Shown: positions 55,353 through 56,632 of the stretch, in pieces
Layout: each line of letters begins with the position of its first letter
How positions within the stretch are numbered: the stretch's first letter is position 1
Made by a program: the position numbers and the translations under genes
Notes under the pieces: model-generated
The model's input: only the letters and a program-made list of their open reading frames with translations
Database searches by the model: none
What the model was told of the DNA's origin: nothing
Assembly: GCA_001819985.1 (NCBI GenBank)
Contig: MHOE01000024.1
Location: 4,704-61,335 of the forward strand
Length of the DNA stretch: 56,632 nt
From: Candidatus Spechtbacteria bacterium RIFCSPHIGHO2_02_FULL_43_15b
GTDB taxonomy: Bacteria > Patescibacteriota > Minisyncoccia > Spechtbacterales > HO2-43-30
Direction of reading: 5' to 3'

Positions 55353-56632
55353 CTAATTTTCCTCAACTACCCTTAGCACCTCCTCAATTGAAACCACGCC
55401 TCTTAATGCTTTTATTATTCCGTCTTGCAATAGTGTCGTCATTCCTTGCCGGTTTGCTTCACTTAATATGCTCATTTCGTTAGCTTCTTTATAAACAATC
55501 GCCTTCAATTCTTTCGTCATTGAAAACATCTCGAATATGGCTATTCTACCAATTGTACCTTTTCTCGCGCATCTCTCGCAACCTTTCCCGCTCCATAAAT
55601 CGTATTCGTCTTTCAGTTTAACATTAAAACCAGCCAGCACATCTTCCTTTATCAACGACAACTCTCTGTTTACGAGCTTTGCTATATTATCGGGGGCTTT
55701 GTAAGAAAACCTGCAAAACGAGCATAGTTTTCTCACCAATCTCTGCGCTATCGCCAATTCAAGAGAACTAGGAATCAAAAACTGGTCAACTCCCATGTCT
55801 ATCAATCTTGGTATCACTCCTATCGCGTTATTGGTATGTATTGTCGAAAATACTAAATGACCCGTGAGAGAAGCGTGCACCGCGAGCTGGGCAGTTTCAG
55901 TGTCTCGTATCTCTCCGACCATTATAATATCTGGGTCCTGCCTTAAAATATGACGAAGCCCAGAAGCGAAAGTATACCCGATCTCCTGTCTTATTTGGGA
56001 TTGATTCACTCCTTCGATCGTATACTCGATAGGATCTTCTAAACTCACGACATTGTAAGATTCCCTCTCGACGGAATTCAAAGAAACATAAAGCGTTGTC
56101 GATTTTCCCGATCCCGTAGGGCCGGAGATAAGAACCATTCCGAAAGGTTTTGTTATTGCTTGCTTTATCAAATCCGCGTTCCTTCCCCACAGGCCCAGAT
56201 CCTCGAATCCGTTTATATTAGATGACGGATCCAAAACCCTAAGCACCACTTTCTCGCCCATTCTTGTAGGAAATGTCGATACTCTGAAATCTATGGTCTT
56301 TCCGTTCATATCCGTGGCAAATCTGCCATCCTGCGGCATACGCATTTCATCTATCCTTAAATTTGAAAGCACTTTTATTCGCGAAACTATGGCGCTGTGT
56401 ATTTTTGACGGAAGGAGCAAACTCGCGTGCAATTTCCCATCGACCCTGAACCTCACCTGCGTGCGATCCGGACTTGGTTCTATATGTATATCGGACGCTT
56501 TACCTTCCACGGCATGCTTCAAAATCACAGCGACCATCTTTGTAACCGGCGCTTCTTTCACCATTTCCGGAAGAAGCCGATCTACCGCGGACATCTTTTT
56601 TTTCCCGCCTTTTGTTTCTTCTTCTTCAAATT
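55353..56632 (-). CDS. pilB: Pilus extension ATPase PilB, 5' end beyond window
   Basis: Core of PilB: GKASDIHIEPS, DEMRMPQDGRF, Walker A GPTGSGKSTTLY, LEDPIEYTIEGVNQSQI, Walker B IIMVGEIRDTETAQ, and zinc Cys (CSFCRF, CERCARKG). The frame is open from ATG 56594 upstream to the window edge, where it reads FEEEETKGGKKK, so the N-terminal domain is missing from view. Confidence 0.95.
   Translation of the reverse strand, partial: FEEEETKGGKKKMSAVDRLLPEMVKEAPVTKMVAVILKHAVEGKASDIHIEPSPDRTQVRFRVDGKLHASLLLPSKIHSAIVSRIKVLSNLRIDEMRMPQDGRFATDMNGKTIDFRVSTFPTRMGEKVVLRVLDPSSNINGFEDLGLWGRNADLIKQAITKPFGMVLISGPTGSGKSTTLYVSLNSVERESYNVVSLEDPIEYTIEGVNQSQIRQEIGYTFASGLRHILRQDPDIIMVGEIRDTETAQLAVHASLTGHLVFSTIHTNNAIGVIPRLIDMGVDQFLIPSSLELAIAQRLVRKLCSFCRFSYKAPDNIAKLVNRELSLIKEDVLAGFNVKLKDEYDLWSGKGCERCARKGTIGRIAIFEMFSMTKELKAIVYKEANEMSILSEANRQGMTTLLQDGIIKALRGVVSIEEVLRVVEEN

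Overview
This window looks like chromosomal DNA of a Candidate Phyla Radiation (Patescibacteria) bacterium, most likely a Parcubacteria-type lineage. The evidence is a 16S rRNA gene with CPR-style primer-site deviations (GTGCCAGCAGCAGCGG, GGAATAGACGGGA) and expanded helices, compact housekeeping genes, AT-rich low-complexity spacers, a pared-down set of translation and nucleotide genes, and a type IV pilus locus without metabolic genes around it. All ORFs close in the standard bacterial code (UGA is a stop), which argues against Gracilibacteria or Absconditabacteria. The placement is by eye; no database search was run.

Layout. 1-9.5 kb (minus strand): a truncated 16S gene with its promoter and structured leader, trmD, khpA, rpsP, ftsH, rnc, nusB, rpmF, small membrane and J-domain proteins, a 650-bp zone of tiny ORFs with consensus promoters, and rnhB. 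9.5-18.5 kb: a 317-aa orphan, then dnaE, thrS and a large secreted coiled-coil protein on the plus strand. 18.5-20.9 kb: an unusual minus-strand island with an amidohydrolase-like protein lacking key catalytic residues, several tiny genes and at least eight strong hairpins. 20.9-25.5 kb: glyA, folD, a small helical orphan, gatB. 25.6-32.8 kb: a deoxynucleotide module (Nudix, deoxyribosyltransferase-like, deoC, deoxynucleoside kinase, HAD, tmk, tandem thyX, dCMP deaminase, dut). 33-40.5 kb: rplK, nusG, secE, gyrB, pheT, pheS. 40.6-48.6 kb: membrane protein, pyrD, methyltransferase, VTT protein, three tRNAs, gatA, gatC, ligA. 48.7-56.6 kb: type IV pilus genes (four minor pilin-like proteins, prepilin peptidase, major pilin, pilC, pilT, CheY-like regulator, pilB cut by the window edge).

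How it fits together. glyA and folD make and process one-carbon folates, while the ThyX-type synthase would make dTMP from dUMP supplied by dut and dCMP deaminase; tmk and the deoxynucleoside kinase feed dNTPs. deoC and the deoxyribosyltransferase-like protein would handle scavenged deoxynucleosides. This fits a host-associated lifestyle in which pili contact another cell.

Most promising for follow-up: the hairpin-rich small-gene island (18.5-20.9 kb), the tandem ThyX with motif halves split between its two domains, the two look-alike expansion stems and the AT-rich insert in 16S, the 160-nt inverted-repeat element at 26.1 kb, the tiny-ORF zone at 8.3-8.8 kb, and recurrent leaderless promoter geometry (8 nt from -10 box to ATG at rpsP, rnhB and the kinase).
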